Below, piece after piece: positions 42,247 through 50,871 of a stretch of 53,785 nt of DNA. The translations under genes were made by a program, and so were the position numbers. The notes under the pieces are model-generated. The model had not been told where the DNA came from. It saw nothing but the letters and a program-made list of their open reading frames with translations, and ran no database searches. This DNA comes from Clostridia bacterium. Lineage in GTDB: Bacteria > Bacillota > Clostridia > TANB77 > CAG-508. Location: assembly GCA_017477355.1 (NCBI GenBank), contig JAFUWA010000008.1:1-53785 (forward strand), read 5' to 3'. Numbering within the stretch: the stretch's first letter is position 1; each line of letters begins with the position of its first letter.

Positions 42247-44359
42247 GATGCCAGATGAAGAAAAAGACTTACACATTAGAAAAAAATTTAGAAAAGACGA
42301 ATTAGTTTCCAAAAAATATGATGACATGTTTGAAGATTTTTTGAAAGGAGATCATGAAATGAAAGAAGAACAAAATTTTGACACCAAAGAAGAAAAGCCC
42401 AAAAAACAAAAGAAGAGCTGGGTAAGACCATTTGCAGCGGTTGCTGCTTGTACTTTAATTATAACAGGAGCAAATGTATATGCGTCAACGCAAGGATATG
42501 ACAACATTTTCTTTTTAATTAAAGACTTAGGAAATAAGAATAAGCAAGTGACAGCAACAAAAGATGAAATATTATCAGATAGAGATATCACAATTTCTTT
42601 TACAAATATTGAAATCGCAGATGAATTGTTTATTCAAGTTAATAGATTTGTTGTGAAAGATGGAAATGCATCATTATTTATAACAGTGAATCAAGAGCTT
42701 GCTAGTGTTCGCCCAACAAAATTTATTGTTTCATCAAATGAAAAAATATTAGCAGAAGATATTGCATCAGATCCAAGAATTTATTCTTATGAAATAAAAC
42801 TTAATAATTACAAAGAAGATATGAAAGTTTTAAAATTAAGAGTAGAAGGTGAAAATGCTTCTGAAATTGCAACATTAGAAATTGATTTGGAAAACAAAGA
42901 AATTGATTTAGTAGCAAGCGATAGTGCAGAGGAAGTTAAGAAGATTTCTGAAATAGATTTAAAACAAAAATTAGGAGATTATGCAATCGTTTTAAAGCCA
43001 TATGCAACAAATAAAGTATTAAATGATGATGATAAATTTTACTTAGGAATTGATTTAGTATCAGCAGCTGATATAGAATTAGCCAAGATATCTACAGATG
43101 GATTTGTGTATTATCCAAAAGAGAATATTAATCAAGCATTAAAAGAAGCAATTGGAGAAGAACTAGGAACAACTGTACAATCAGATATGTTTGAGTATAA
43201 TAAAGAGTTAGATGCTTACAAATTTATAGCAGCAGGTGATATGATAACAAGTGGATTGTGTTTAAATGTAGATGATTTGAAATATGAAAATGGAAAATAT
43301 CAAGTAACATTTACATATTGTTTACCAGATGAGCAAGATTATGAAAATGGATCAATTGAAGAGCTAGATAGATTTCAAGCAACATTGGAATTTACGTTAA
43401 ATGAAAATGCAACATATACAAAATATAAAGTTCAAAGTATTGAAACAGCAAAATCAGAAAAAATAGAAGTAAAAGATAAAACAGAAAATACTCCATTAGT
43501 ATCAGATGATAATAAAATTCCAGAACACACTCATAACTATAGAATTATAAAAGCTGAAGAGGTTGGAGATTATCATACAACAATTGATGGAACACATACA
43601 TTAAGATGTACAATTTGTGGGGACGAAATTCAAGAACCACATCATTTTGGAAAATGGTGGACAATTTATAATGGAACAGCATGGACATTATGGTGCGAAG
43701 ATTGTAGTCAATATATCTATACTTCAGATTATGATTTTGTACAAAGTCATTTAGAATATGGAATGAATCCTGTTGAAGAAGAAACAAGTTCATCTCCTTC
43801 TACTACATATGATCCAAGTACAGTAGACAATTATGCATCAACAATGGATTGGACAGAATATTGGGCACCAGGATTAAAATTTAAATATCCAACAGATTGG
43901 TATTTTTCTAGCACACCAAGAGATGTTGATCAAGGAGAAGGAATGACAATTAATGCAGAAGCTTCTGGATTAGCAGTTGGAATTAACAAGGAAACAAATG
44001 AGATATTAGAATCATATACAACGATTGAAGTTTATGACCAAGTTATTGCATATGGTGCAACAGAAGAAGAAGCTGCAGAAAATTTTGCTAATAGATATAA
44101 TTTGGTAGATTTTGGCTCAAGTCAAACTGGAGTAAACGGAAGGGTTTGGCATTGTTATGGAATTAGAAATAGTCAAAATGATAATTCTCGTTATGATATT
44201 TATTTTACAAGTTTTTCATCATTGTATAGTGGAAACGAACCTACAAGTGAATGGGTTGTAGATATTATTAGGATTACAGCAGATGATTACAACGGAAATT
44301 ATAAAGTAATTAATATTGTTAATAAGATTATTGGAGAAGCTAAGACAACTTCAAAATAA
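42239..44359 (+). CDS. Large membrane anti-sigma factor (DUF4179-type) with extra sensor domains
   Basis: 706 aa. A cytoplasmic head of about 60 residues (the expected sigma-binding part) precedes one membrane helix (PFAAVAACTLIITGANVYAS), a DUF4179-like extracytoplasmic region (to about 410), a zinc-ribbon-like segment (LRCTICGDEIQEPHH with LWCEDCSQ at about 455-500) and a C-terminal domain resembling PsbP-like folds (LKFKYPTDWYFSSTP onward). Ordinary anti-sigma factors of this kind are half as long, so the last two domains look like an added sensor. It overlaps the ECF sigma gene; ATG at 42239 is favoured by AAGG spacing over GTG at 42230. Confidence 0.75.
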   Translation: MNKMPDEEKDLHIRKKFRKDELVSKKYDDMFEDFLKGDHEMKEEQNFDTKEEKPKKQKKSWVRPFAAVAACTLIITGANVYASTQGYDNIFFLIKDLGNKNKQVTATKDEILSDRDITISFTNIEIADELFIQVNRFVVKDGNASLFITVNQELASVRPTKFIVSSNEKILAEDIASDPRIYSYEIKLNNYKEDMKVLKLRVEGENASEIATLEIDLENKEIDLVASDSAEEVKKISEIDLKQKLGDYAIVLKPYATNKVLNDDDKFYLGIDLVSAADIELAKISTDGFVYYPKENINQALKEAIGEELGTTVQSDMFEYNKELDAYKFIAAGDMITSGLCLNVDDLKYENGKYQVTFTYCLPDEQDYENGSIEELDRFQATLEFTLNENATYTKYKVQSIETAKSEKIEVKDKTENTPLVSDDNKIPEHTHNYRIIKAEEVGDYHTTIDGTHTLRCTICGDEIQEPHHFGKWWTIYNGTAWTLWCEDCSQYIYTSDYDFVQSHLEYGMNPVEEETSSSPSTTYDPSTVDNYASTMDWTEYWAPGLKFKYPTDWYFSSTPRDVDQGEGMTINAEASGLAVGINKETNEILESYTTIEVYDQVIAYGATEEEAAENFANRYNLVDFGSSQTGVNGRVWHCYGIRNSQNDNSRYDIYFTSFSSLYSGNEPTSEWVVDIIRITADDYNGNYKVINIVNKIIGEAKTTSK

Positions 44360-44370
44360 GATAAGAAAGA

Positions 44371-44402
44371 GAAGCACTTTGTATAAAAGTGTTTCTTTTT
44401 TT
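44371..44402 (+). terminator. Intrinsic terminator of the sigma operon
   Basis: 10-bp stem GAAGCACTTT / AAAGTGTTTC (one G-T) with a 5-nt loop and seven T. Confidence 0.88.
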
Positions 44403-44468
44403 GTGTTCTATCTAGACATTTTACATCTTTTAAGATACAATATTTTTGGAAAATTTGATGGGAGATAA

Positions 44469-45395
44469 ATGAGAATGGAAGCTGTTTTAGAATTAAAAAA
44501 TGTGAATAAACATTTTGGAAAAAAACAAATATTACATGATATTTCTTTTTCTGTAAACGAAGGAGAAATACTGGGATTTATAGGTCCAAATGGGGCAGGT
44601 AAAACAACCACAATTAAACTGATTCTAGGGCTTCAAAGAATTGATTCTGGTGAAGTTTTTATTAATGGAAAAAACATCAAAACAAATTTTAAAGAAGCAA
44701 TGGAAAGAGTGGGAGCAATTGTTGAGAATCCAGACTCTTATATGTATTTGAGTGGAATGCAGAATTTAGAATTAATTGCAAGACTTTATAAAAATATCTC
44801 TAAGGAAAAAATAAATGAATTAGTGGAACTAGTTGGATTAAAAGATAGAATTCATGATAAAGTTTCAAAATATAGTTTAGGAATGAGACAAAGATTAGGA
44901 ATTGCAGAAGCACTTTTAAATTCTCCTAATCTATTAGTATTAGATGAACCTACAAATGGATTAGATCCAGAAGGAATTACAGAATTAAGAAATTTGCTTG
45001 TAAAGTTAGCAACAGAAAATAAAGTGGCAATTTTAATTTCAAGCCATAATTTAGCAGAACTTCAAAGTTTTTGTACTAATATTTGCATTATCCAAGAAGG
45101 AAAAATTATTTCTACGGAATCTATTAATGCATTACAACATGATAGTTTAGGAAGATATATTATTGAATTGAACCACTTGGAAAATATTGATTCCTATTTG
45201 AAAGAAGAAGATAAAAAATTAGAGAATAATATGATTGAAGTAGGAAGAGAAAGAGAAGAAATCTCTGATTTTATTTTTGAATTATTAAAAAATAATTATA
45301 AAATATATCAAGTAAAAGAAAAAGAAAAAACGCTAGAACAAGCATTTTTAGAGAGAATTGGTGGTGAGAATGATGAAAAATCTAATCAAAAATGA
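44469..45395 (+). CDS. ABC-2 exporter ATP-binding protein (BcrA-like)
   Basis: 308 aa. Walker A GFIGPNGAGKTTT, Q-loop GAIVENPDSYMYLSG (a BcrA hallmark), signature YSLGMRQRLGIA, Walker B LLVLDEPTNGLDPEG, H-loop ISSHNLAEL. Similar ATPases export or confer immunity to bacitracin-like peptides and lantibiotics. The start is ATG 44469 or 44475; the ribosome site GGGAG fits either only loosely. Overlaps the permease by 26 nt. Confidence 0.92.
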   Translation: MRMEAVLELKNVNKHFGKKQILHDISFSVNEGEILGFIGPNGAGKTTTIKLILGLQRIDSGEVFINGKNIKTNFKEAMERVGAIVENPDSYMYLSGMQNLELIARLYKNISKEKINELVELVGLKDRIHDKVSKYSLGMRQRLGIAEALLNSPNLLVLDEPTNGLDPEGITELRNLLVKLATENKVAILISSHNLAELQSFCTNICIIQEGKIISTESINALQHDSLGRYIIELNHLENIDSYLKEEDKKLENNMIEVGREREEISDFIFELLKNNYKIYQVKEKEKTLEQAFLERIGGENDEKSNQK

Positions 45396-46791
45396 GTTAT
45401 TTAAATTAAGTCACCGTACAGAAACAAAGGTATTATTAATATTTGCAATTCTTGTTACAATAGTACTTAACTTTATGAATTATTATTTTAGCGAGACAAA
45501 TGAGAATTCCTATAAAAAGCAATTAAAATCAATGATAAAATTTGATGAAGATATGAAAAAGTCAGCAGATAATATTGAAGATAAAATTTATTATTATTCT
45601 GACTATGAGATAAATCAATTAAAATTGAAGTATCCTTTAATTTCTGCCGAAACAGGGTATATCAATCAGACGATTTCAGACCTTGCAGAAGAAATGTATC
45701 GAAACCAATTTACGAATGGAATCAATTCAGAAAGCTATTTAGAAGTTAAGAAAGAATATGAAGAAGCTCTTCAGAAATTAGAGAATTATGATTGGAAACA
45801 AGATATTAATGAGGAGATAAAAGCAAACCAAGAAGTAATAGATGTTTTAAGTGATACAACAAGTACAAGTAGTTCTACTCAAACAGAAATCGATTATTAT
45901 CAAGAAGTGATTCGCGTTTTGAACTACAGACTAAAAAATAATATTCCACAAGATGGCTCAAATGCTTCTAATACTTTAGATGAGTACTTAGAAAGTTTGC
46001 AAGCATACAAAATGATGAATAAAAATGTGGTTACCCATCAAGATAAAATCGCACTAATGGAAGTAGAAAAAGCATTAAATATTGGAAAATATGAGTTAGA
46101 TCATGACTTAATTAAAGATCAAGGAAATTCTTACACGACAATTGCGGAAGAATTATTAAGTGTCGCTAGCGGTCAGGGATTCATGATAATGTTTGTTGCA
46201 ATCTTTATTGCTAGTATGATTATTCCAACAGAATTTGAAAAAGGAACCATTAAACAACTCCTTGTAAAACCATATACAAGGACAGAGATTTTAGTAAGCA
46301 AAATTATAGCAACAATTCTTTACTTTATTGGATATACAATATTCTTCTTAGTTGTTAATTGGATTGTGGTTGGAATTTTTGCAGGATTTAATACGATTAA
46401 AGCACCAATTATTGTTTATGACTTTGGTTCAAAAACAGCAACTCAAGTTGGATTAATCCCAGAATTAATAAAATGTTTCTTGCTAGTTTTACCAAGATTT
46501 TTATTGACAATGTTTATTGCAAATCTTTTTGCAATAGGTTCAAAATCAACAGTGTTAGCTATGTTTGTCGGATTATCTTTGAATATGTCTGATTTTACAA
46601 TGCTACAAAAACCAATTGCGAAGTTTATTCTTTCTAATTGTTGGGATTTTAATGTGTTTGCTAATGGTGGAATTTCTATGAATGAATATGTTACTTTAAC
46701 AAGTTCTGTGATAGTAGTTGTTGTTACGACAATTGTTGTATTATTATTAAGTAATATTGTATTTAAAAGAAAAGAAATTAAAAATCAATAG
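45370..46791 (+). CDS. ABC-2 type permease with long extracytoplasmic domain
   Basis: 473 aa. First helix at about residues 21-40, then a large outside domain (to about 265, rich in Glu/Lys helices and a Ser/Thr patch DTTSTSSSTQ), then five helices with MIIPTEFEKGTIKQLLVKPY, the conserved coupling segment after the second helix. ATG at 45370, with ATG 45373 as an alternative. Forms the exporter with the preceding ATPase. Confidence 0.85.
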   Translation: MMKNLIKNELFKLSHRTETKVLLIFAILVTIVLNFMNYYFSETNENSYKKQLKSMIKFDEDMKKSADNIEDKIYYYSDYEINQLKLKYPLISAETGYINQTISDLAEEMYRNQFTNGINSESYLEVKKEYEEALQKLENYDWKQDINEEIKANQEVIDVLSDTTSTSSSTQTEIDYYQEVIRVLNYRLKNNIPQDGSNASNTLDEYLESLQAYKMMNKNVVTHQDKIALMEVEKALNIGKYELDHDLIKDQGNSYTTIAEELLSVASGQGFMIMFVAIFIASMIIPTEFEKGTIKQLLVKPYTRTEILVSKIIATILYFIGYTIFFLVVNWIVVGIFAGFNTIKAPIIVYDFGSKTATQVGLIPELIKCFLLVLPRFLLTMFIANLFAIGSKSTVLAMFVGLSLNMSDFTMLQKPIAKFILSNCWDFNVFANGGISMNEYVTLTSSVIVVVVTTIVVLLLSNIVFKRKEIKNQ

Positions 46792-46802
46792 AGGACAAAT
46801 AA

Positions 46803-47819
46803 ATGAAAAAACAAATTTTACCAAAAATTATTTTAGTATTAATATTATTAATTATTGTAATATTGCTTGCTATTTGGAGAATTAAAATTGCAATTAATCA
46901 AAGAGAAATCAAAGAGGCAATTCATGGAGTCGTAATAGCAAAAGAACTTGCTTTTTATAAGGAACCTAAGCAAACGAACGTAAAACAAATAAAAGTTTTG
47001 AAAAAATCTGAAAATGTTTATATTCTAGATGAATTTGAAAAAGACGGAATTTCTTGGTATAAAGTAAAAGTGGATGGAAAAACCAATGGATATGTATATA
47101 GCGATGGAGTTGACTATTATAAAGAAGTAAATGGCGAGAAGGTTTTAGTTGTTGACGTATCTAAGTATGATTTTGAAAAAGATTTTCAGACAAAAGAAGA
47201 CTTCGAAGTTTTTGTTTTAGAAAATAAAGTAAGTGGCGTTTATATTAGAGCAGGTGGAAGAGGCTATGGAGAACAAGGCAATTTTTATGAGGATGATAAA
47301 TATCCAGAATATGTAGAAGCTTGTGAATATTTAAAAATGCCATATGGTTTTTATTTCTTAGATGAGGCATTAAATGATGCCGAAATAAAAGAAGAAGTAA
47401 AAGTAATTAAAGATTTTTTGAAAAAGGCTGGAGGGGAATATTGCGTTCTTCCATTAGCACTTGATGTTGAAGATCATGAAGGAAAAGGAAGAGCAGATGA
47501 TATATGGACGTCAAGAGCTGAGATTGTGCAAAAATTAGTGGATAGCTTGGCAAAAGAAAAAATAGAAACAATTCTTTATACAAATGCGCAAACAGCAAAT
47601 CTATATTTAAGTGATATGGATACCAAATTCTGGATAGCGTATTATCCCAAATTAACTACAATTCCAAACTATTGGTACTTTGAAACTAAGCAAGATGGAG
47701 CGTCTAATACAGTATTGAACAAAAAAACAATAGGATGGCAATTTACAGAAAATGGAATTAGAAACAAAATTATTAGTGAGGTAGATTTATCCTTGTTTAA
47801 AAGCAGTTTTTTCCAATAA
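46803..47819 (+). CDS. Membrane-anchored GH25 muramidase with SH3-like domain
   Basis: 338 aa. Membrane helix (residues 9-30), an SH3b-like region (about 45-100: YKEPKQTNVKQIKVLKKSEN then GISWYKVKVDGKTNGYVYSD), and a GH25 domain starting VLVVDVSKYDFEKDF (first catalytic Asp), YIRAGGRGYG, and LALDVEDHEG (DxE catalytic pair), ending AYYPKL...IGWQFTENG. Cleaves the MurNAc-GlcNAc backbone. It follows the ABC exporter by 11 nt, so the three genes probably form one operon. Confidence 0.88.
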   Translation: MKKQILPKIILVLILLIIVILLAIWRIKIAINQREIKEAIHGVVIAKELAFYKEPKQTNVKQIKVLKKSENVYILDEFEKDGISWYKVKVDGKTNGYVYSDGVDYYKEVNGEKVLVVDVSKYDFEKDFQTKEDFEVFVLENKVSGVYIRAGGRGYGEQGNFYEDDKYPEYVEACEYLKMPYGFYFLDEALNDAEIKEEVKVIKDFLKKAGGEYCVLPLALDVEDHEGKGRADDIWTSRAEIVQKLVDSLAKEKIETILYTNAQTANLYLSDMDTKFWIAYYPKLTTIPNYWYFETKQDGASNTVLNKKTIGWQFTENGIRNKIISEVDLSLFKSSFFQ

Positions 47820-47936
47820 AATTGTTTTGATAATGATACGAAATTGTAATACAAAATTTATAGTATTTTTTGGAAAAAAATGCTAAAATTGATAAAAAGA
47901 ATGACATAATAGTGGAAAGAAATGAGGTAATTTTTT

Positions 47937-48455
47937 ATGGGAATTATATCAATCGATAATCTTGAAAATTTAGCAAAACAAGGAAATGGAGAAGCTCAAT
48001 ACGAATTAGGATTAAGATATTACAGAGGAATTGGTGTAGATGTTGATTATGAGAAAGCAAGAAATCTTTTAGAGTCAGCTGTAAATAATGGAGTAAATGG
48101 CGCATCTTATTACCTTGGCGTTATTTATTATAACGGAAAAGGAACTCCAACAAATCACGCTAAAGCTAAGGAATATTTTGAACAAGCAGAAAAAGCCAAT
48201 AATGTATTTTCTTCATATTATTTAGGAAAATTATATTATTGGGGAGATGGAGTTGAGCAAAACTTAGAAAAAGCAAATGAATATAAAGCAAAAGTTTTAG
48301 CAAAACCATTTTTCTCAAATCAAGATACAGATACAAAGAATTTCTATAGTTTTACAGACTTTGAAGGTGCTAGTCGCACATATGCAATTAATCTTCAAAA
48401 GAAAGTTCAAAATGAATTTTCAAGTCTTTTTGGAAATGAAAATAATCAATTCTAA
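47937..48455 (+). CDS. Sel1-repeat (tetratricopeptide-like) protein
   Basis: 172 aa with three Sel1-like repeats: GNGEAQYELGLRYYRGIGVD, VNGASYYLGVIYYNGKGTPT and VFSSYYLGKLYYWGDGVEQN, each about 36 residues; the C-terminal 45 residues are non-repetitive. No signal peptide, so probably a cytoplasmic protein-protein adaptor. The ribosome site GAGGTAATTTTTT is moderate. Confidence 0.85.
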   Translation: MGIISIDNLENLAKQGNGEAQYELGLRYYRGIGVDVDYEKARNLLESAVNNGVNGASYYLGVIYYNGKGTPTNHAKAKEYFEQAEKANNVFSSYYLGKLYYWGDGVEQNLEKANEYKAKVLAKPFFSNQDTDTKNFYSFTDFEGASRTYAINLQKKVQNEFSSLFGNENNQF

Positions 48456-48620
48456 AAACTTAAATTTAATGTAATTAGTGGAAATATAAACCCGTAGGAT
48501 AGATAAAAAGAAGATAGAATATCCTGCGGGTTTGTTTTTGTTTTGTTTGAGTTCATATACTCCATAAAACCAGCATTTCAAAAATAAATAAATTAAGATT
48601 ATGATATATAAATATTTCAT
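48420..48620 (-). CDS. Possible small membrane protein at the end of the ger operon
   Basis: 66 codons starting 2 nt after the gerC stop, with AGGGAG at the right distance inside the gerC end. It begins MKYLYIIILIYLFLKCWFYG (membrane helix) and has a second hydrophobic stretch (YSIFFLSIL). Small two-helix D subunits are known beside some GerA-type operons. Against it, the frame runs through the sel1 terminator hairpin and overlaps the sel1 3' end on the other strand. Treat as tentative. Confidence 0.35.
   Translation of the reverse strand: MKYLYIIILIYLFLKCWFYGVYELKQNKNKPAGYSIFFLSILRVYISTNYIKFKFLELIIFISKKT
48488..48538. terminator. Intrinsic terminator, sel1 side
   Basis: 14-bp stem AAACCCGTAGGATA (48488-48501) with TATCCTGCGGGTTT (48520-48533), one G-T, 18-nt loop, followed by GTTTTTG on the plus strand. 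Confidence 0.85.
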
Positions 48621-48622
48621 GA

Positions 48623-49769
48623 TTACTCCCTTGAAAATATTCCAGAATTTTCTATTTTTCCAGTTACACTTACGTCAAAATAAGAATCTGGATAGATTTC
48701 ATTCCAATGAATTTTTTGAAAGTCTTCTAATGTAAAATAGTGAGCAGATATTTTATTTTGAAAATTACAAATATCAATACTATATTCATGAGAGATTTTG
48801 TATAAAAAACTTAAGACCATTTCTTGGATGTAAGCATCAATTGCAAGTTCTAATCCGTTTATTTTCTGCAAAATCATCTGTATTAATATCATAAGACGAG
48901 CTTAAGATATCATATTCTATGGAAAGGTCAATTTTTATAAATGGATAGTGATTTACAAGGCTACAAGATATGTTGGGTGATTTAATTTGTTTAATAAGCA
49001 CATCAATAAGTTGATCTGGATTTTTAGGATTTTTGATAGAGATAGTTGAACTTTCCAAACGATCTGTAATAATGGAATAAGAGACTGCGTCTAATACGGA
49101 CAAATCAGCCAAAAATCTGTCTTCTCTAAAAACTGCTACACCAGTATTTTGAATTGTATTTTCTGATAAATAGGCATAAGTAGCAATTGCTGAATTTGTT
49201 CCATAATTAATGCAATAAAAAAATTCACTTAGTTCAGGAGTAATAGAATATCCAGTATATCTAGCGGAGCTTTTGATGAATTCATAAAATTTGGAAGAGA
49301 AGTTTTCGTTAGAATTAGAAATTTGTTCTAATGCTTCCAAGCTTGTTTTGTTAGAAATGATAATATTACAAGTTGGTCTTATCTCAGAATTATTAGCTAA
49401 TGCATTAATATAAGGTTTCACACCATTTTTGGCTAACTCTTCTGAAACAATAATAGCAGAGCAATGGGAAAGATTTAGTTTCTTGCTTAAGAAGTTATTT
49501 AAAATGCTAATTCCAGAGTCAATACTATTACAAGGAACTGTATAGATATTAGAAGAACTAGATTGAGAAGAACCTTCTCCAGGAGTTTGTTCTGAATTAG
49601 ATGCTATTTGAACGCTCAAATTAATTTCAGCTTGTTCAGAAGTGTCAATTCCAATTGCCATCACATAGTAATAATTTTCTAAATTTTCATCAGCATTAGT
49701 ACAGCCAGTAAGTATAAATGCAAAAGATAATGTAATGATAAGCAAAAAGCTATTTCGTATTTTGGGCAT
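48623..49769 (-). CDS. gerC: Spore germination lipoprotein GerC, one CGG +1 shift
   Basis: C subunit of the germinant receptor, a lipoprotein (signal ending LSFAILTGC: lipobox then Cys). Read plainly it stops as ...AENKRIRTCN; skipping the C of the in-frame CGG at 48857-48855 (AAA-C-GGA) continues as AENKGLELAIDAYIQEMVLS and then to IHWNEIYPDSYFDVSVTGKI at the end, the usual GerC C-terminus. Corrected length 381 aa, in the family range; length minus one is divisible by three. It overlaps gerB by 20 nt. A plain pseudogene is the alternative but gerA upstream shows the same kind of break. Confidence 0.8.
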
Positions 49770-50871
49770 TTTTTGTTCCTTTCTTTTTATTTTTGAAATA
49801 TCCTAAAACTAATATGAAAGTGAAAATTCCAAATGTTAGAATAATAGAGTAATGTTTGAAAATGTTCTGTTCTAGATATTCTAATTGAATAATTCTATCA
49901 ATTAAAAATGTTCCCCCAATTAAAATTGAGATAATAGGAGTAGATAATTTCGCTTTATCTTCATAATGAAATAATTTGTCAAGAATATGAATCATGCCAT
50001 TTACTAGAATTAAAATGTAATTAAGAATAGCAAAACTCCATATAAAGACAAAGATACTATCTGTTTGAGATAAGAAGGAATTGAGTTGGATTCTCCTTGT
50101 GACTAAAAAGATTGTATTAATGGCATTTAAATTGGTAAGCTCTTTAGTAATAGAAGTTGGATAATATAGTAATATGGAAATAACGGAGATAAGTAGTAAT
50201 ATTAAGTTAATGCCAAATGAAGAAAAAATGATTTTAGGAAAGTCATTTTTCCTTGAAAGAAGTGGCATTAAAAAGAAGTAGATAATCATAAAGTTGAAAA
50301 TGAAAATGTTGATTAATCCAGTTTGAAATGTTGTGTGATAATTATATCCAAAAACAAGAATTAAATTATTGCTATTAAAATTTCCATTGTCTCCAAATAA
50401 TAAAGAAATAATGCTGATAACTAAAATACCTAAAGACAAAGTGGAAATTTTTTTGATAGAGTAAAATCCTTTTTGACTTGATATGAAAATTGCAATGATA
50501 AAAACTGAAAAGATGAACAAGGGATGAGCTTCTTGAAAATAGACAGTTTTTATCAAGTATAGAAAGTTAGAGATTGCGATAATAGTTGTTAAAAATAAAA
50601 ATATAAGAAAAAGGATTGAAACAATAAATTTTAAAAAGTTTCCACCAATCATTTCTGAAATGTCGATAATATCTTGATTAGAGAAGTGTTTGAAAATTTT
50701 AGTTATTATGATGCAAAATACAATGGAGATAACACTTAAAAAGAGAAGATTAATTATTGTTCCAGTTCCAGTAATATCAATTAGGTATTCGGGAAAATCT
50801 AGAATAATTTGTGCAATTGTAATACTAGCAATAACTGAGATTGCTTCGAAAAAAGTAAGTTTACTTTTCAT
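49750..50871 (-). CDS. gerB: Spore germination protein GerB (amino-acid permease-like)
   Basis: B subunit of the germinant receptor in the spore inner membrane; senses the germinant through an APC-type transporter fold. 373 aa with ten predicted helices; typical features include an N-terminal FFEAISVIASITIAQIILDF, and SQTDSIFVFIWSFAILNYIL in the middle. Reading frame intact with no in-frame CGG. Overlaps gerA by 11 nt and gerC by 20 nt, a tightly coupled operon. Confidence 0.88.
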   Translation of the reverse strand: MKSKLTFFEAISVIASITIAQIILDFPEYLIDITGTGTIINLLFLSVISIVFCIIITKIFKHFSNQDIIDISEMIGGNFLKFIVSILFLIFLFLTTIIAISNFLYLIKTVYFQEAHPLFIFSVFIIAIFISSQKGFYSIKKISTLSLGILVISIISLLFGDNGNFNSNNLILVFGYNYHTTFQTGLINIFIFNFMIIYFFLMPLLSRKNDFPKIIFSSFGINLILLLISVISILLYYPTSITKELTNLNAINTIFLVTRRIQLNSFLSQTDSIFVFIWSFAILNYILILVNGMIHILDKLFHYEDKAKLSTPIISILIGGTFLIDRIIQLEYLEQNIFKHYSIILTFGIFTFILVLGYFKNKKKGTKNAQNTK

